Of a stretch of DNA of 64,000 nt, positions 28,876-40,106 are shown one piece after another. The stretch spans positions 1-64,000 of the forward strand of contig NZ_JAMOIH010000014.1 in assembly GCF_024448955.1 (NCBI RefSeq), in the 5' to 3' direction. Positions within the stretch are counted from its first letter, which is position 1, and every line of letters begins with the position of its first letter. The notes under the pieces were generated by a model. That model had not been told where the DNA came from. It did no database searches and worked only from the letters and a program-made list of their open reading frames with translations. This stretch comes from Stutzerimonas stutzeri (lineage in GTDB: Bacteria; Pseudomonadota; Gammaproteobacteria; Pseudomonadales; Pseudomonadaceae). The translations under genes and the position numbers were made by a program.

Positions 28876-29430
28876 ATGAAATTCTGCAGCCAGTGTGGCA
28901 GCACGATCACCGAACAGGTACCTGACGGGGATAATCGAGTCCGCTTCGTCTGTGCGTCCTGCGACACGATTCATTACCAGAATCCACGGATCATCGCCGG
29001 TTGTCTGCCAGTCCGGGGGGAATACGTATTGCTCTGCCGGCGCGCAATCGAGCCACGGCGCGGCTACTGGACGCTACCGGCCGGCTTCATGGAAAACGGT
29101 GAAACCATGCAGCAGGCAGCAGAGCGAGAGACGTTGGAGGAAGCCTGCGCCAGAGTCACCGACCTGCACCTCTATATGTTGTTCGACCTGCCGCACATCA
29201 ACCAGGTCTACACGTTCTTTCGCGCCGAGCTGGTCGATGATCGATTCTGTGCAGGAGACGAGAGTCTCGAGGTCAAGCTTTTCAACCAGGCCGAGATCCC
29301 TTGGTCAGAGCTGGCTTTCCCGACCGTGGGCCGTACCCTAGAATACTTTTTCGCCGACCGGGTGCAGCAGACCTTCCCGGTGCGCAACGAAGCCATCGCC
29401 CCCATGCGGATGGCGCGCAAACAGGTCTGA
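28876..29430 (+). CDS. NUDIX hydrolase with N-terminal zinc ribbon
   Basis: A 184-aa protein: a zinc ribbon C-x2-C (F-C-S-Q-C-G) and C-x2-C (C-A-S-C-D) in the first 35 residues, followed by a NUDIX domain with G-F-M-E-N-G-E-T-x5-E-R-E-T-x-E-E-A. The layout resembles NudC-type hydrolases but is shorter; substrate unknown (FAD, NAD or ADP-ribose derivatives are possible). Read divergently from the CoA-pyrophosphatase gene and followed by the L,D-transpeptidase after 25 bases. Confidence 0.83.
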   Translation: MKFCSQCGSTITEQVPDGDNRVRFVCASCDTIHYQNPRIIAGCLPVRGEYVLLCRRAIEPRRGYWTLPAGFMENGETMQQAAERETLEEACARVTDLHLYMLFDLPHINQVYTFFRAELVDDRFCAGDESLEVKLFNQAEIPWSELAFPTVGRTLEYFFADRVQQTFPVRNEAIAPMRMARKQV

Positions 29431-29455
29431 TGTCGTCAGGATTCAGGAACGCCTC

Positions 29456-29956
29456 ATGCGCTGGCTGTTAGCGATTTTCTGCTTCACCTATGCCACTCTT
29501 TCCCACGCCACCGCTGCGCCAGTCTTCGATGCCTCGTTTATCGACAAGGTGCTGGTGGTCAAATCGGAACGCCAGCTGCACTTGATCAGCCGGGGAGTGA
29601 CGATGAAAAGCTATCGCGTCTCGCTGGGAAAACAGCCCGGTCCCAAGCAGCGCGAAGGCGATCAGCGAACGCCAGAAGGGTTGTACTGGATCGATTGGCG
29701 CAAAACGTCCGACAAGTACAACCTGGCGATGCACATCTCCTACCCGAACGCCAGGGATCTGGCCCGCGCCCGTGCCGAGGGCGCACGACCAGGCAGCATG
29801 ATCATGCTTCACGGCACGCCGCTGGATGAGGAATACCCCGAGTGGTTCTTCCATACCCTTGACTGGACCGAGGGCTGCATCGCGCTGAAGAACGATGACA
29901 TGCGTGAGATATGGAATCTGGTGAAAGACGGCACGCTGATCGAAATAAGGCCGTAG
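29456..29956 (+). CDS. YkuD-family L,D-transpeptidase (YafK-like), exported
   Basis: A 166-aa protein with a signal peptide (cleavage near S-H-A-T-A-A) and a YkuD domain. The catalytic pattern is H-G-T-P with W-T-E-G-C-I-A-L-K-N-D-D-M; the Cys is the nucleophile that would exchange peptidoglycan or lipoprotein cross-links. The E. coli relative YafK (DpaA) detaches Braun lipoprotein, so an attach/detach role is uncertain. It follows the NUDIX gene on the same strand. Confidence 0.85.
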   Translation: MRWLLAIFCFTYATLSHATAAPVFDASFIDKVLVVKSERQLHLISRGVTMKSYRVSLGKQPGPKQREGDQRTPEGLYWIDWRKTSDKYNLAMHISYPNARDLARARAEGARPGSMIMLHGTPLDEEYPEWFFHTLDWTEGCIALKNDDMREIWNLVKDGTLIEIRP

Positions 29957-29992
29957 GATCTGCTCCTGTTTCAGGCAAAACAGTATCTGTCC

Positions 29993-30048
29993 GTAGGGCC
30001 GAATTCATGCGGCCGCAGATTGCGAGGCCGAACAAGTTTCGGCCCTAC
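29993..30048. repeat. Inverted repeat downstream of the transpeptidase gene
   Basis: GTAGGGCCGAA (29993-30003) is the exact reverse complement of TTCGGCCCTAC (30038-30048); the 34-base centre contains a second GCGGCCGC palindrome. GTAGG/CCTAC ends resemble the other REP-like elements in the window, but the sequence is a different subtype. Confidence 0.5.
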
Positions 30049-30114
30049 TGCACTCCTTAAAAGAGTAAGTTCCGTCACGACCGCGACGAAACGCCAACAG
30101 GGTATGGACTGCTT

Positions 30115-30432
30115 TTAGAAAACCATATCCGACAATCGCCAAACCTCGAACGCCGGCGTTTCGTAAGGGTGCGCCCGCTTAAGGGCCTTGACGCTGTCGT
30201 GGATCAACTCGTCGGCGACTACCAACTCCACCTTCCATTCCGAAACCGGCTGTACGTTACCCTGCTCGCCCAGATAGGGCTGACTGCCCTCCAGCGGTCG
30301 GTACTGGCCGTGCCCGAGCACCTGCCAACAACAATGGTCATAGGCGCCGATACGACCACCGCCCGCTGCGAAAACCGCTTCCTTCACATCATCCAGATGG
30401 CTTTCGGGAACATAGAAACACAGCTTGTACAT
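30115..30432 (-). CDS. YqfO/NIF3 C-terminal-like small protein (PA3762 type)
   Basis: A 105-aa protein beginning M-Y-K-L-C-F-Y-V-P-E and containing G-x-I-G-x-Y-D-x-C-x-W and H-P-Y-E-x-P-A, the signature of the CutA-like insert domain of NIF3/YqfO proteins occurring as a stand-alone unit. Function unknown; metal or nucleotide binding has been suggested for the domain. The upstream 24 codons of the open frame do not resemble the family. It lies just downstream of purL and its terminator, on the same strand. Confidence 0.75.
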   Translation of the reverse strand: MYKLCFYVPESHLDDVKEAVFAAGGGRIGAYDHCCWQVLGHGQYRPLEGSQPYLGEQGNVQPVSEWKVELVVADELIHDSVKALKRAHPYETPAFEVWRLSDMVF

Positions 30433-30581
30433 CAGCCTCTCCGGAACCAGGGGCGGACCAGATGCCGCCTTACAAAACCAATTTGCCAGAAGCCGAAACA
30501 TCAAGCACTGCTATCGATCAACGATCAGACGTGTCCCTGCGGGCTTGGTTCAGCGAAACGCTGACGACTGGACCACAAAAA

Positions 30582-30619
30582 GAAAGCCCGGAGCACACAG
30601 GTGTCCGGGCTTTTTTTCC
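30582..30619 (-). terminator. Intrinsic terminator after purL
   Basis: On the minus strand AAAGCCCGGA, loop, TCCGGGCTTT with T-rich tail; the plus strand also ends in seven T, so it can stop either direction. Confidence 0.9.
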
Positions 30620-30639
30620 AGTGCCAGTAACGAGTGGCT

Positions 30640-33600
30640 TCAGTCCACCCAGACTCGCGCATTGCGGAACATGCGCATCCAGCCACCATCTTCCTGCCAC
30701 TCATCCGGACGCCAGGAGTTGGTCACGGCCCGGAAGACGCGCTCCGGGTGCGGCATCATGATGGTCACGCGACCATCGCGTGTGGTCAGGCCGGTGATAC
30801 CGCGCGGGGAGCCGCCAGGGTTGGCCGGATAGCGTTCGGTAACCTTGCCGTGGTTGTCCACGTAACGCAGGGCCACGGTGCCGGACAGATCCGCCTCGAG
30901 CAGTGCTTCCTCGCTTTCGAATTCCGCATGCCCTTCCCCGTGCGCAATGGCGATCGGCAGACGCGAACCGGCCATGCCCTGCAGGAAGATCGACGGCGAA
31001 TCCTGCACCTGAACCATGGCCACACGTGCCTCGAACTGCTCGGAGCGGTTGCGCACGAAATGTGGCCAAGATTCGCTGCCGGGTACCAGTTCGTGCAGAT
31101 TGGAAAGCATCTGGCAACCGTTGCAGATGCCCAGGCCGAAGCTGTCGCTGCGCTCGAAGAAAGCGCTGAATTCCTCACGCGCACGGCTGTTGAACAGGAT
31201 CGACTTGGCCCAGCCTTCACCCGCGCCGAGCACGTCGCCATAAGAGAAACCGCCACAGGCCACCAGGCCCTTGAAGCGCTCCAGGCTGATGCGTCCCGAC
31301 AGAATGTCGCTCATATGCACGTCCACCGCGGCGAAACCGGCGCGGTCGAAAGCGGCCGCCATCTCGGTCTGGCCGTTAACGCCCTGCTCACGCAGGATCG
31401 CCACCTGTGGTCGCACGCCGCGCTTGATGTAGGGCGCGGCGATGTCCTGGTTGACGTCGAAGCTGAGCTTGACGTTGAGGCCGGGGTTGTCCTCTTCCAG
31501 CAGCGCATCGAATTCCTGATCGGCGCACTCAACGTTGTCGCGTAGGCGCTGGATGCGATAGCTGGTCTCGCTCCACTGCTGCTGCAGTAGGCGGCGATCT
31601 CCACTGAACACTTCGCTGCCGGCAAGCCGGATCGAGATGTAGCCATTGTTGGCCGGCTGACCGATCACCGCGACGCAATCACCGAGGCCAGCGGCGCTGA
31701 ACTGAGCGAGGACGATTTCGGTGTCGTCCTGGCGCACCTGAATGACGGCGCCCAGTTCCTCGTTGAACAATACGGCCGGAATTTCGTCGGCATCATCCAG
31801 CAAGCCGTCGAGGTTCAGGTTCAGCCCGCAGTGGCCGGCGAAGGCCATCTCCAGCACAGTGGTCAACAGACCGCCGTCGGAACGGTCATGATAGGCCTGC
31901 AGCAAACCATCGGCGTTCAGTCCCTGGATCACCGCGAAGAAGGCCTGCAGATCCTCGGCATCGTCGACATCCGGTGCCTGGCGGCCAAGCTTGCCGTACA
32001 CCTGGGCCAGGATCGACGCGCCCATGCGGTTCTGGCCACGGCCCAGGTCGATCAGGATCAGGTCGGTGGCGCCCTTGTCCAGGCGCAACTGCGGGGTCAG
32101 CGTCTTGCGCACATCGACCACTGGCGCGAAGCCGGAGACGACCAGCGACATGGGCGAGGTAACGCTCTTCTCGGCGCCATCTTCCTCCCAGCGGGTCTTC
32201 ATTGACATCGAGTCCTTGCCCACCGGAATGGTCAGGCCCAGCTGGGGGCAGAGCTCCATGCCGACGGCTTTGACCGTGTCGTACAGCCGTGCGTCTTCGC
32301 CCGGGTGGCCGGCGGCGGCCATCCAGTTGGCGGACAGCTTGATGTCGGACAGCTTCTCGATGCGCGCGGCGGCGAGGTTGGTCAGCGTCTCGCCAATCGC
32401 CATGCGACCGGACGCCGGGGCATCCAGCAGAGCCAGCGGAGTGCGCTCGCCCATGGCCATGGCTTCGCCGGTGTTGACGTCGTAGCTGGTAGTGGTCACG
32501 GCGCAGTCAGCCACCGGCACCTGCCAGGGGCCGACCATCTGATCGCGCGCCACCATGCCGGTGATGCTGCGGTCGCCGATGGTGATCAGGAAGCTCTTGC
32601 TGGCCACCGCCGGATGGCGCAGCACGCGGCCAACGGCGTCATCCAGATAGACCGAGGCCGCGCTAAAATCGTCGCCCAGCTCGGCTTCGCGGCTGGCGCT
32701 GCGGTGCATGCGCGGCGTCTTGCCGAGCAGCACGTTGAGAGGCATGTCCACCGGCTTGTTGCCGAAATGGCTGTCGGCGACGGTCAGGTGCGGCTCTTCG
32801 GTGGCCTCACCAACTACCGCGAACGGGCAACGCTCACGCTCGCAGATGGCCTTGAAGCGTTCGAAATCGCCAGCGTCCACCGAGAGCACGTAGCGCTCCT
32901 GCGACTCGTTGCACCAGATCTCGTGCGGCGCCATGCCCGGCTCGTCGTTGGGAATGTTGCGCAGATCGAAGCGACCGCCGCGACCGCCATCATTGACCAG
33001 CTCCGGGAAGGCGTTGGACAGTCCACCGGCGCCGACGTCGTGGATGAACTTGATCGGGTTCTGTTCGCCCAGCTGCCAGCAGCGGTCGATGACTTCCTGG
33101 CAACGACGCTCCATTTCCGGGTTGTCACGCTGCACCGAGGCGAAATCCAAATCCGCCGAGCTGGCGCCAGTGGCCATGGAAGAGGCCGCGCCGCCGCCGA
33201 GGCCAATCAGCATCGCCGGGCCGCCGAGCACGATCAGCTTGCCGCCGACCGAAATCTCGCCCTTCTGCACGTGATCTTCACGGATGTTGCCCAGACCGCC
33301 GGCCAGCATGATCGGCTTGTGGTAGCCGCGCACTTCTTCGCCACGGGGCGTTTCGATGCGCTGCTCGAAAGTGCGGAAATAGCCAGCCAACGCCGGGCGG
33401 CCGAATTCGTTATTAAACGCCGCACCACCCAGCGGGCCTTCGATCATGATGTCCAGCGGCGTGACGATGCGTTCGGGCTTGCCGTAGGGCCTTTCCCAGG
33501 GCTGCTCGAAATCGGGAATGTTCAGGTTGGAAACGGTGAAACCGGTCAGCCCCGCCTTGGGCTTGGAACCGCGGCCGGTGGCGCCTTCGTCACGGATCTC

Positions 33601-34536
33601 GCCACCTGAACCGGTGGCTGCGCCGGGGAACGGCGCGATGGCGGTCGGGTGGTTGTGGGTTTCTACCTTCATCAGAATGTGTACCGGCTGGCGGGTCGCC
33701 GCGTACTCGCCGGTCTCGGGATTGGGGTAGAACCGCCCGGCCTCGTGGCCGACGATCACCGAGGCGTTGTCCTTGTAGGCCGACAGCACGCCTTCGGAAT
33801 GCATTTGGTAGGTGTTCTTGATCATGCCGAACAGGGACTTGTCCTGGCTTTCACCGTCGATGTCCCAGCTGGCGTTGAATATCTTGTGCCGACAGTGCTC
33901 GGAGTTCGCCTGGGCAAACATCATCAATTCGATGTCGTGGGGGTTGCGCCCCAGACCGGTGAAGCTGGTCACCAGGTAATCGATCTCGTCGTCGGCCAGC
34001 GCCAGGCCCAGCTCGACGTTGGCCTGCTCCAACGCGGCACGGCCACCACCGAGCACATCCACCGCGGTGAGCGGCTTGGGCTGTGCGTGGCTGAACAGGT
34101 TGGCGGCGTCCTCAAAGCGTTCGAGTACCAGCTGGGTCATACGGTCATGCAATGTGGCAGCGATAAGCTGCACATCGGCGTCGCTGATTTCACCCTGCAC
34201 ATAGAAGGCGATGCCGCGCTCCAGGCGCTGGATCTTGCCCAGCCCGCAATTGTGGGCGATATCGCTGGCCTTGCTCGACCAGGGCGAAATAGTGCCGAAA
34301 CGCGGCACCACCAGGAACAGTCGGCCAGCCGGCTCCTGCACAGGGACGCTCGGGCCATACTTGAGCAGCCGGGCGAGCACTTGCTCCTCGTCCGCACCAA
34401 GCGTGCCGGATACTTCAGCGAAATGAGCGAACTCGGCATACAGCCCGCTTACAGCGGGGACCTTCGCGGTCAGTTGTGCCAGGAGCTTGCCGTGACGGAA
34501 GGCGGAAAGAGCGGGAGCGCCGCGCAGGATCAACAT
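30640..34536 (-). CDS. purL: Phosphoribosylformylglycinamidine synthase (single-chain PurL)
   Basis: Step 4 of purine synthesis, converting FGAR to FGAM with glutamine and ATP. At 1298 aa it is the large, fused gammaproteobacterial type: N-terminal domain, linker, two AIRS-like halves ([11 protein letters not shown] and D-R-S-D-G-G-L) and a C-terminal glutamine amidotransferase with nucleophile in G-I-C-N-G-C-Q-M. The start [11 protein letters not shown] is the normal one. Monocistronic: hairpin terminator downstream, 175-base gap with a REP-like element upstream. Confidence 0.98.
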   Translation of the reverse strand: MLILRGAPALSAFRHGKLLAQLTAKVPAVSGLYAEFAHFAEVSGTLGADEEQVLARLLKYGPSVPVQEPAGRLFLVVPRFGTISPWSSKASDIAHNCGLGKIQRLERGIAFYVQGEISDADVQLIAATLHDRMTQLVLERFEDAANLFSHAQPKPLTAVDVLGGGRAALEQANVELGLALADDEIDYLVTSFTGLGRNPHDIELMMFAQANSEHCRHKIFNASWDIDGESQDKSLFGMIKNTYQMHSEGVLSAYKDNASVIVGHEAGRFYPNPETGEYAATRQPVHILMKVETHNHPTAIAPFPGAATGSGGEIRDEGATGRGSKPKAGLTGFTVSNLNIPDFEQPWERPYGKPERIVTPLDIMIEGPLGGAAFNNEFGRPALAGYFRTFEQRIETPRGEEVRGYHKPIMLAGGLGNIREDHVQKGEISVGGKLIVLGGPAMLIGLGGGAASSMATGASSADLDFASVQRDNPEMERRCQEVIDRCWQLGEQNPIKFIHDVGAGGLSNAFPELVNDGGRGGRFDLRNIPNDEPGMAPHEIWCNESQERYVLSVDAGDFERFKAICERERCPFAVVGEATEEPHLTVADSHFGNKPVDMPLNVLLGKTPRMHRSASREAELGDDFSAASVYLDDAVGRVLRHPAVASKSFLITIGDRSITGMVARDQMVGPWQVPVADCAVTTTSYDVNTGEAMAMGERTPLALLDAPASGRMAIGETLTNLAAARIEKLSDIKLSANWMAAAGHPGEDARLYDTVKAVGMELCPQLGLTIPVGKDSMSMKTRWEEDGAEKSVTSPMSLVVSGFAPVVDVRKTLTPQLRLDKGATDLILIDLGRGQNRMGASILAQVYGKLGRQAPDVDDAEDLQAFFAVIQGLNADGLLQAYHDRSDGGLLTTVLEMAFAGHCGLNLNLDGLLDDADEIPAVLFNEELGAVIQVRQDDTEIVLAQFSAAGLGDCVAVIGQPANNGYISIRLAGSEVFSGDRRLLQQQWSETSYRIQRLRDNVECADQEFDALLEEDNPGLNVKLSFDVNQDIAAPYIKRGVRPQVAILREQGVNGQTEMAAAFDRAGFAAVDVHMSDILSGRISLERFKGLVACGGFSYGDVLGAGEGWAKSILFNSRAREEFSAFFERSDSFGLGICNGCQMLSNLHELVPGSESWPHFVRNRSEQFEARVAMVQVQDSPSIFLQGMAGSRLPIAIAHGEGHAEFESEEALLEADLSGTVALRYVDNHGKVTERYPANPGGSPRGITGLTTRDGRVTIMMPHPERVFRAVTNSWRPDEWQEDGGWMRMFRNARVWVD

Positions 34537-34621
34537 CGTCGGAACAGCCTCGGAGAGGGAGCAGTCGGGCCGCGTATTCTAGCCTATGACGATGGGCAAG
34601 GGGCAGTTCTCAGGGTACCCA

Positions 34622-34698
34622 GTAGGTGGGCCGGGTGGCGCTCCGCTTCAGCCCACCAGAGTCCACGAGATCCAATGGTGGGCTGAAGCCCACCCTAC
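34622..34698. repeat. REP-like composite element (second copy)
   Basis: Unit 34622-34657 opens with GTAGGTGGGCCGGG and ends in CAGCCCACC; inverted unit 34677-34698 reads GGTGGGCTGAAGCCCACC plus CTAC. It matches the element at 14043-14145 unit by unit and lies between purL and aapP, the 3' and 5' ends respectively being on the same strand. Confidence 0.8.
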
Positions 34699-34711
34699 CC
34701 CTCGCTGCTCT

Positions 34712-35488
34712 TTAATGCAGTATCTGGCTTAAGAACAGTTTCGTTCGCTCATTGACTGGATTGGTAAAGAACACCTCCGGATCGGCCTGTTCGACGATTT
34801 CGCCCTTGTCCATGAAGATCACCCGATCGGCAACGGTACGGGCGAAGCCCATTTCGTGGGTCACGCAGAGCATGGTCATGCCGCTCTCGGCGAGGCCGAC
34901 CATGGTATCCAGCACCTCCTTGACCATTTCCGGATCCAGCGCCGAAGTGGGTTCGTCGAACAGCATGATCTTGGGCTTCATACACAAGGCACGAGCGATG
35001 GCCACGCGCTGCTGCTGGCCGCCGGACAGCTGCCCGGGAAATTTGTCAGCCTGTTCCGGAATGCGCACGCGCTCCAGGTAATGCATGGCGATCTCTTCCG
35101 CCTGGCGTCGCGGCAGCTTGCGCACCCACATGGGTGCCAGCGTGCAGTTCTGCAACACCGTCAGGTGCGGGAATAGATTGAAATGCTGGAAAACCATGCC
35201 CACTTCGCTGCGAATAGCCTCGATCTGCTTGAGGTCGTTGGTCAGCTCCACGCCGTTAATCACGATGCGGCCCTTTTGGTGCTCTTCGAGCCGGTTGAGG
35301 CAGCGAATAGTGGTCGATTTGCCCGAGCCGGAAGGCCCGCACAGCACGATGCGCTCGCCCTGGGTGACGCTCAGGTCGATGTCCTTGAGTACATGGAACT
35401 GGCCGAACCACTTGTTCACGCCCTGCATCTGGATGACCGGTTCGCCGGAGCGCTCAGGCTGCCCGGCTTGCAGTGATGTATCGCTCAT
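34712..35488 (-). CDS. aapP: General L-amino acid ABC transporter ATP-binding protein
   Basis: ATPase subunit (258 aa) of a polar amino acid importer. Walker [10 protein letters not shown], signature L-S-G-G-Q-Q-Q-R, Walker B I-M-L-F-D-E-P-T and switch His in T-H-E-M-G-F are all intact. The start M-S-D-T-S has AGGAG upstream; the frame extends further without ABC sequence. Last gene of aapJ-aapQ-aapM-aapP. Confidence 0.95.
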   Translation of the reverse strand: MSDTSLQAGQPERSGEPVIQMQGVNKWFGQFHVLKDIDLSVTQGERIVLCGPSGSGKSTTIRCLNRLEEHQKGRIVINGVELTNDLKQIEAIRSEVGMVFQHFNLFPHLTVLQNCTLAPMWVRKLPRRQAEEIAMHYLERVRIPEQADKFPGQLSGGQQQRVAIARALCMKPKIMLFDEPTSALDPEMVKEVLDTMVGLAESGMTMLCVTHEMGFARTVADRVIFMDKGEIVEQADPEVFFTNPVNERTKLFLSQILH

Positions 35489-35498
35489 GGTGTCTCTC

Positions 35499-36596
35499 CT
35501 AAGACCGGTGGCTGGTGTCGAGCTTGCGCTCCAGGTGCATGGAATAGCGCGACATGCCGAAACAGAAAATCCAGTAAACCAGCGCCGCAAAGACGTAACC
35601 CTCGGTGGACATGCCGAGCCAGGCAGGATCCGAAGTCGCGCGCTTGATGCTGTTGAGGAAGTCGAACAGGCCGATGATGATCACCAGGCTGGTGTCCTTG
35701 AACAGCGCGATGAAGGTATTGACGATGCCGGGAATGACCATCTTCAGTGCCTGCGGCAGGATCACCAGGACCATGCTGCGCCAGTAGCCCAGGCCCATCG
35801 CCGCCGCCGCTTCGTACTGGCCCTTGGGTATCGCCTGCAGGCCGCCGCGTACCACTTCTGCGATGTAGGCGGCCTCGAAGAAGATCACCATCACCATGGC
35901 CCGCATCAGCTTGTCGAGGTTCATCTCCTCGGGCAGGAACAGCGGCAGCATGACCGATGACATGAACAGCACGGTAATCAGCGGCACGCCGCGCCAGAAC
36001 TCGATGAAGGTGACGCACAGCACGCGGATCGCCGGCATGTCCGAGCGCCGCCCCAGCGCCAGCAGGATGCCCATCGGCAAAGCGCCAGCAATGCCAACGG
36101 CGGCGATCACGATGGTCAGCATCAACCCGCCCCAGCGCGACGTCGGGACCGTTTCCAGACCGAAAAAGCCGCCGTGCAGTAGCCAGTAAGCCAGCAATGG
36201 ATACAGCAGCAGATAGCCGATGCCGTAGTGCACCTTGCGTGGCATCTGCCGGAAGAACAGCGGAGCCGCGCCGAGAATCGCCAGCCAGGCGGCGGCATCC
36301 ACCCGCCAACGCAGCTCCGTCGGGTAGAAGCCGTACATGAACTGGCTGAAACGCGTCTGAATGAACACCCAGCACGCGCCTTCCCGAGAGCAGTCGGCGC
36401 GCGTCTCGCCGGTCCAGTCAGCCTTGATGATGGCCCAGTCGATGATCGGCGGGACGATCATCCAGATCAGATACAGGCCGACCAGCGTCATCAACGTATT
36501 GACCCAGCTGGAAAACAGATTGGCCCGTAGCCAACCGACCACGCCGATGTTGCGCGAAGGTGCCGGCAGGTCAGGCTTGAAAATATGAGTTGTCAT
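35499..36596 (-). CDS. aapM: General L-amino acid ABC transporter permease AapM
   Basis: Inner-membrane permease (365 aa) with about eight helices and the EAA loop [10 protein letters not shown] in the C-terminal half. An extra N-terminal extension and an S-R-E-G-A-C-W region resemble the AapM type rather than the smaller HisM. It pairs with AapQ to form the pore. The start M-T-T-H-I-F follows GAGGA; its start lies 10 bases within reach of the aapQ stop. Confidence 0.93.
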   Translation of the reverse strand: MTTHIFKPDLPAPSRNIGVVGWLRANLFSSWVNTLMTLVGLYLIWMIVPPIIDWAIIKADWTGETRADCSREGACWVFIQTRFSQFMYGFYPTELRWRVDAAAWLAILGAAPLFFRQMPRKVHYGIGYLLLYPLLAYWLLHGGFFGLETVPTSRWGGLMLTIVIAAVGIAGALPMGILLALGRRSDMPAIRVLCVTFIEFWRGVPLITVLFMSSVMLPLFLPEEMNLDKLMRAMVMVIFFEAAYIAEVVRGGLQAIPKGQYEAAAAMGLGYWRSMVLVILPQALKMVIPGIVNTFIALFKDTSLVIIIGLFDFLNSIKRATSDPAWLGMSTEGYVFAALVYWIFCFGMSRYSMHLERKLDTSHRS

Positions 36597-36606
36597 GAGC
36601 CTGTCC

Positions 36607-37791
36607 TCACCGTTCAATCAGCGCGATGCGCTTGTTGTACCAGTTCATTAGCAGCGAAATGCTGATGCTGATGGCCAGGTACACGCTCATGGTGATTGCC
36701 ATGGTTTCGATCGCCTGACCGGTCTGGTTGAGTACCGTGCCAGCGAACAGCGAGACCATGTCGGGGTAGCCGATGGCGGCCGCCAGCGAGGAGTTCTTCG
36801 CCAAGTTGAGATACTGGCTGGTCAACGGCGGGATGATCACGCGCAACGCCTGCGGCACGATGACCAGCCGCAGCACGCGGCTGGGTCGCAGCCCCAGCGA
36901 AGCGGCCGCTTCGGTCTGGCCATGGCTCACCGATTGAATGCCGGCGCGCACGGTTTCGCCGATGAAAGCTGCCGTGTAGATCGACAGTGCCAGCACGATG
37001 GACACCAGCTCGGGAATCACCACCCACCCGCCACGAATGTTGAAGCGCTGCAGTTCCGGAATCTCCCAGAGGAACGGCCCGCCAAACACCAGTGCACATA
37101 GCCCTGGAATCCCGATGAACAACCCGAGACTGGTCCAGAACACCGGGAACGATTGCCCCGTGGCATGACGCCGGGCCCGCGCCCAACGGTTGAGCAGGAC
37201 GATGGCCGCCAGCGCCAGAAACAACGCGATCCAGAACGGCCAGAAGCCTTCCCCCGCGCTCGGAGAAGGCATCTGTATGCCCCGGTTGTTGACGAAGATG
37301 ATGTCCCACAGGCTCAAGCTGTCGCGCGGCCCTGGCAACGGGCTGAGCACCGCGAAGTAGACGAAGAAGATCTGCAGCAGCGGCGGAATGTTGCGGAATA
37401 TCTCGATATAAACAGTGGCAATCTGGCGGATCAGCCAGTTCGGCGACAATCGGCCTATGCCGAGAATGAAGCCGATGACAGTTGCCAGGATGATGCCGAC
37501 CACGCTTACGAGCAGCGTATTGAGCAAACCGACCCAAAACACCCGGCCGTATGAGTCGCTTTCGCTGTAGTCGATCAGGTGTTGGGGGATGCCGAAACCG
37601 GCGGCGTTATCGAGAAATCCGAAACCGGAATTGATTCCCCGGTGGGCAAGATTGGTCTGGGTGTTGTGAAACAAAAACCAGCCGATCGCGATGACAGTAA
37701 TGACGGCGATGATCTGAAACAGCCAGGCACGCGCCTGTGGATCCGTGAGCAGCGAGCCGCGCGCCGCCCCCGATTTGGCAATGGTTCGCAT
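36607..37791 (-). CDS. aapQ: General L-amino acid ABC transporter permease AapQ
   Basis: Inner-membrane permease (394 aa) partnering AapM. The EAA loop is T-E-A-A-A-S-L-G-L-R-P-S-R-V, with about seven helices and the R-N-I-P-P-L-L-Q-I-F motif typical of polar amino acid permeases. ATG at 37791 (M-R-T-I-A-K-S) has GAGG 7 bases upstream and is preferred over a TTG one codon before. It follows aapJ after an 88-base gap containing a strong hairpin. Confidence 0.93.
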   Translation of the reverse strand: MRTIAKSGAARGSLLTDPQARAWLFQIIAVITVIAIGWFLFHNTQTNLAHRGINSGFGFLDNAAGFGIPQHLIDYSESDSYGRVFWVGLLNTLLVSVVGIILATVIGFILGIGRLSPNWLIRQIATVYIEIFRNIPPLLQIFFVYFAVLSPLPGPRDSLSLWDIIFVNNRGIQMPSPSAGEGFWPFWIALFLALAAIVLLNRWARARRHATGQSFPVFWTSLGLFIGIPGLCALVFGGPFLWEIPELQRFNIRGGWVVIPELVSIVLALSIYTAAFIGETVRAGIQSVSHGQTEAAASLGLRPSRVLRLVIVPQALRVIIPPLTSQYLNLAKNSSLAAAIGYPDMVSLFAGTVLNQTGQAIETMAITMSVYLAISISISLLMNWYNKRIALIER

Positions 37792-37851
37792 CAAGAAACC
37801 TCATTCGGCGCCGCCGGTACGAGCGCACCGGCATCGCTCATCCTTGAAACA

Positions 37852-37872
37852 GGGCCGACTATGCGTCGGCCC
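37852..37872 (-). terminator. Hairpin between aapJ and aapQ
   Basis: GGGCCGAC (37852-37859) and GTCGGCCC (37865-37872) form a perfect 8-bp stem with a TATGC loop. There is no T run of length on the minus strand, so it probably stabilises the aapJ mRNA or attenuates read-through rather than terminating fully. Such stems commonly give the binding protein in excess over permeases. Confidence 0.6.
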
Positions 37873-37879
37873 GGCTCGA

Positions 37880-38908
37880 TCAACGCACCGGCGGTGCGTA
37901 TTGGAGGCCCCCATTGTTCCAGAGCGCATTCAGCCCGCGTTCGATCTTCAACTCACTACCGGAGCCGATGTTGCGCTCGAACACTTCGCCGTAGTTGCCG
38001 ACCTGCTTGACGATCTGCACTGCCCAGTCCTTCGGCAATTTCAGATCCTTGCCATATTCGCCTTCAGCACCGAGCAGACGCGCAACATCTGGGTTCTTGG
38101 TGTTCTTCGCGGTGTCCTCGACGTTCGCCGCCGTAACGCCAAGCTCTTCGGCATTGATCATCGCGAAGAGCGACCAGCGCACGATATCGAACCACTCCTC
38201 GTCGCCTTGGCGAACCGCCGGGCCGAGCGGCTCTTTGGAAATGACCTCAGGGAGCACGATGTAGTCGTCCGGCTTGGCCAACTTGATGCGCTGCGCATAG
38301 AGCTGAGACTGGTCGGAGGTGAGCACATCGCAGCGACCGGATTCCAGCGACTTGGCACTTTCATCCGACGTGTCGTAGGTAATGGGCGTGTACTTGAGAC
38401 TGTTGGCGCGGAAGTAATCGGAGAGGTTCAGCTCCGTGGTGGTGCCGGCCTGGATGCACACCGTGGCGCCATCGAGCTCCTTGGCACTGGACACGCCGAG
38501 CTCCTTGTTCACCAGAAACCCCTGGCCGTCGTAGTAGGTGACACCTGTGAAATTCAGACCCATCGCCGAGTCGCGCGAACTGGTCCAGGTGGTGTTGCGC
38601 GAAAGCACGTCGACCTCACCCGATTGCAGTGCGGTGAAGCGCTCCTTGGCGGTCAGCGGGCTGAATTTCACCTTGCTCGCATCGCCAAATACCGCAGCCG
38701 CTACCGCGCGGCAGACATCCACATCGATTCCCTTGTACTCGCCCTTGGCGTCGGCATATGAAAAGCCCGGCAACCCGTCGCTGATACCGCACTGCACGAA
38801 GCCTTTGCTTTTCACCGCATCCAGGGTCGCCCCTGCCTGAGCCAAGCCGCTGGCGCCCAAAAGTGTCGCGGCACCAAGCACGGCCAGTGTGGATTTAACC
38901 CTTATCAT
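37880..38908 (-). CDS. aapJ: General L-amino acid ABC transporter substrate-binding protein AapJ
   Basis: Periplasmic binding protein (342 aa): signal peptide ending near L-A-Q-A, then a SBP_bac_3 fold with G-I-D-V-D-V-C-R-A-V-A-A-A and D-V-L-S-R-N-T-T-W-T-S. The family binds a broad set of L-amino acids, mostly acidic/polar. GGAGG precedes the ATG. It is read away from the esterase gene, with a 338-base gap holding a candidate sigma-54 site. Confidence 0.95.
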   Translation of the reverse strand: MIRVKSTLAVLGAATLLGASGLAQAGATLDAVKSKGFVQCGISDGLPGFSYADAKGEYKGIDVDVCRAVAAAVFGDASKVKFSPLTAKERFTALQSGEVDVLSRNTTWTSSRDSAMGLNFTGVTYYDGQGFLVNKELGVSSAKELDGATVCIQAGTTTELNLSDYFRANSLKYTPITYDTSDESAKSLESGRCDVLTSDQSQLYAQRIKLAKPDDYIVLPEVISKEPLGPAVRQGDEEWFDIVRWSLFAMINAEELGVTAANVEDTAKNTKNPDVARLLGAEGEYGKDLKLPKDWAVQIVKQVGNYGEVFERNIGSGSELKIERGLNALWNNGGLQYAPPVR

Positions 38909-39903
<995 letters not shown>

Positions 39904-40106
39904 TCGTCAAAGACAGGCGAGCGCGCAGCATAAGAAAATGTGATGCCGCGCGCCTGTTCTGATCACAAAACAAGGCTACGCTTGGGATTGGTAGAAAACT
40001 CGATGCGCCTGCCATTGCAGCGCACATCGCGGCCAGACGAAGCCGACCCTGCCGGTCATTACAAGGCCCTTGCGATAGCCATGACGAACAAACCACCCAG
40101 CCGGAT

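Noticed and set aside
32305-33609. 434-codon open frame on + inside purL
   Set aside because: Antisense of purL; composition typical of a shadow frame.
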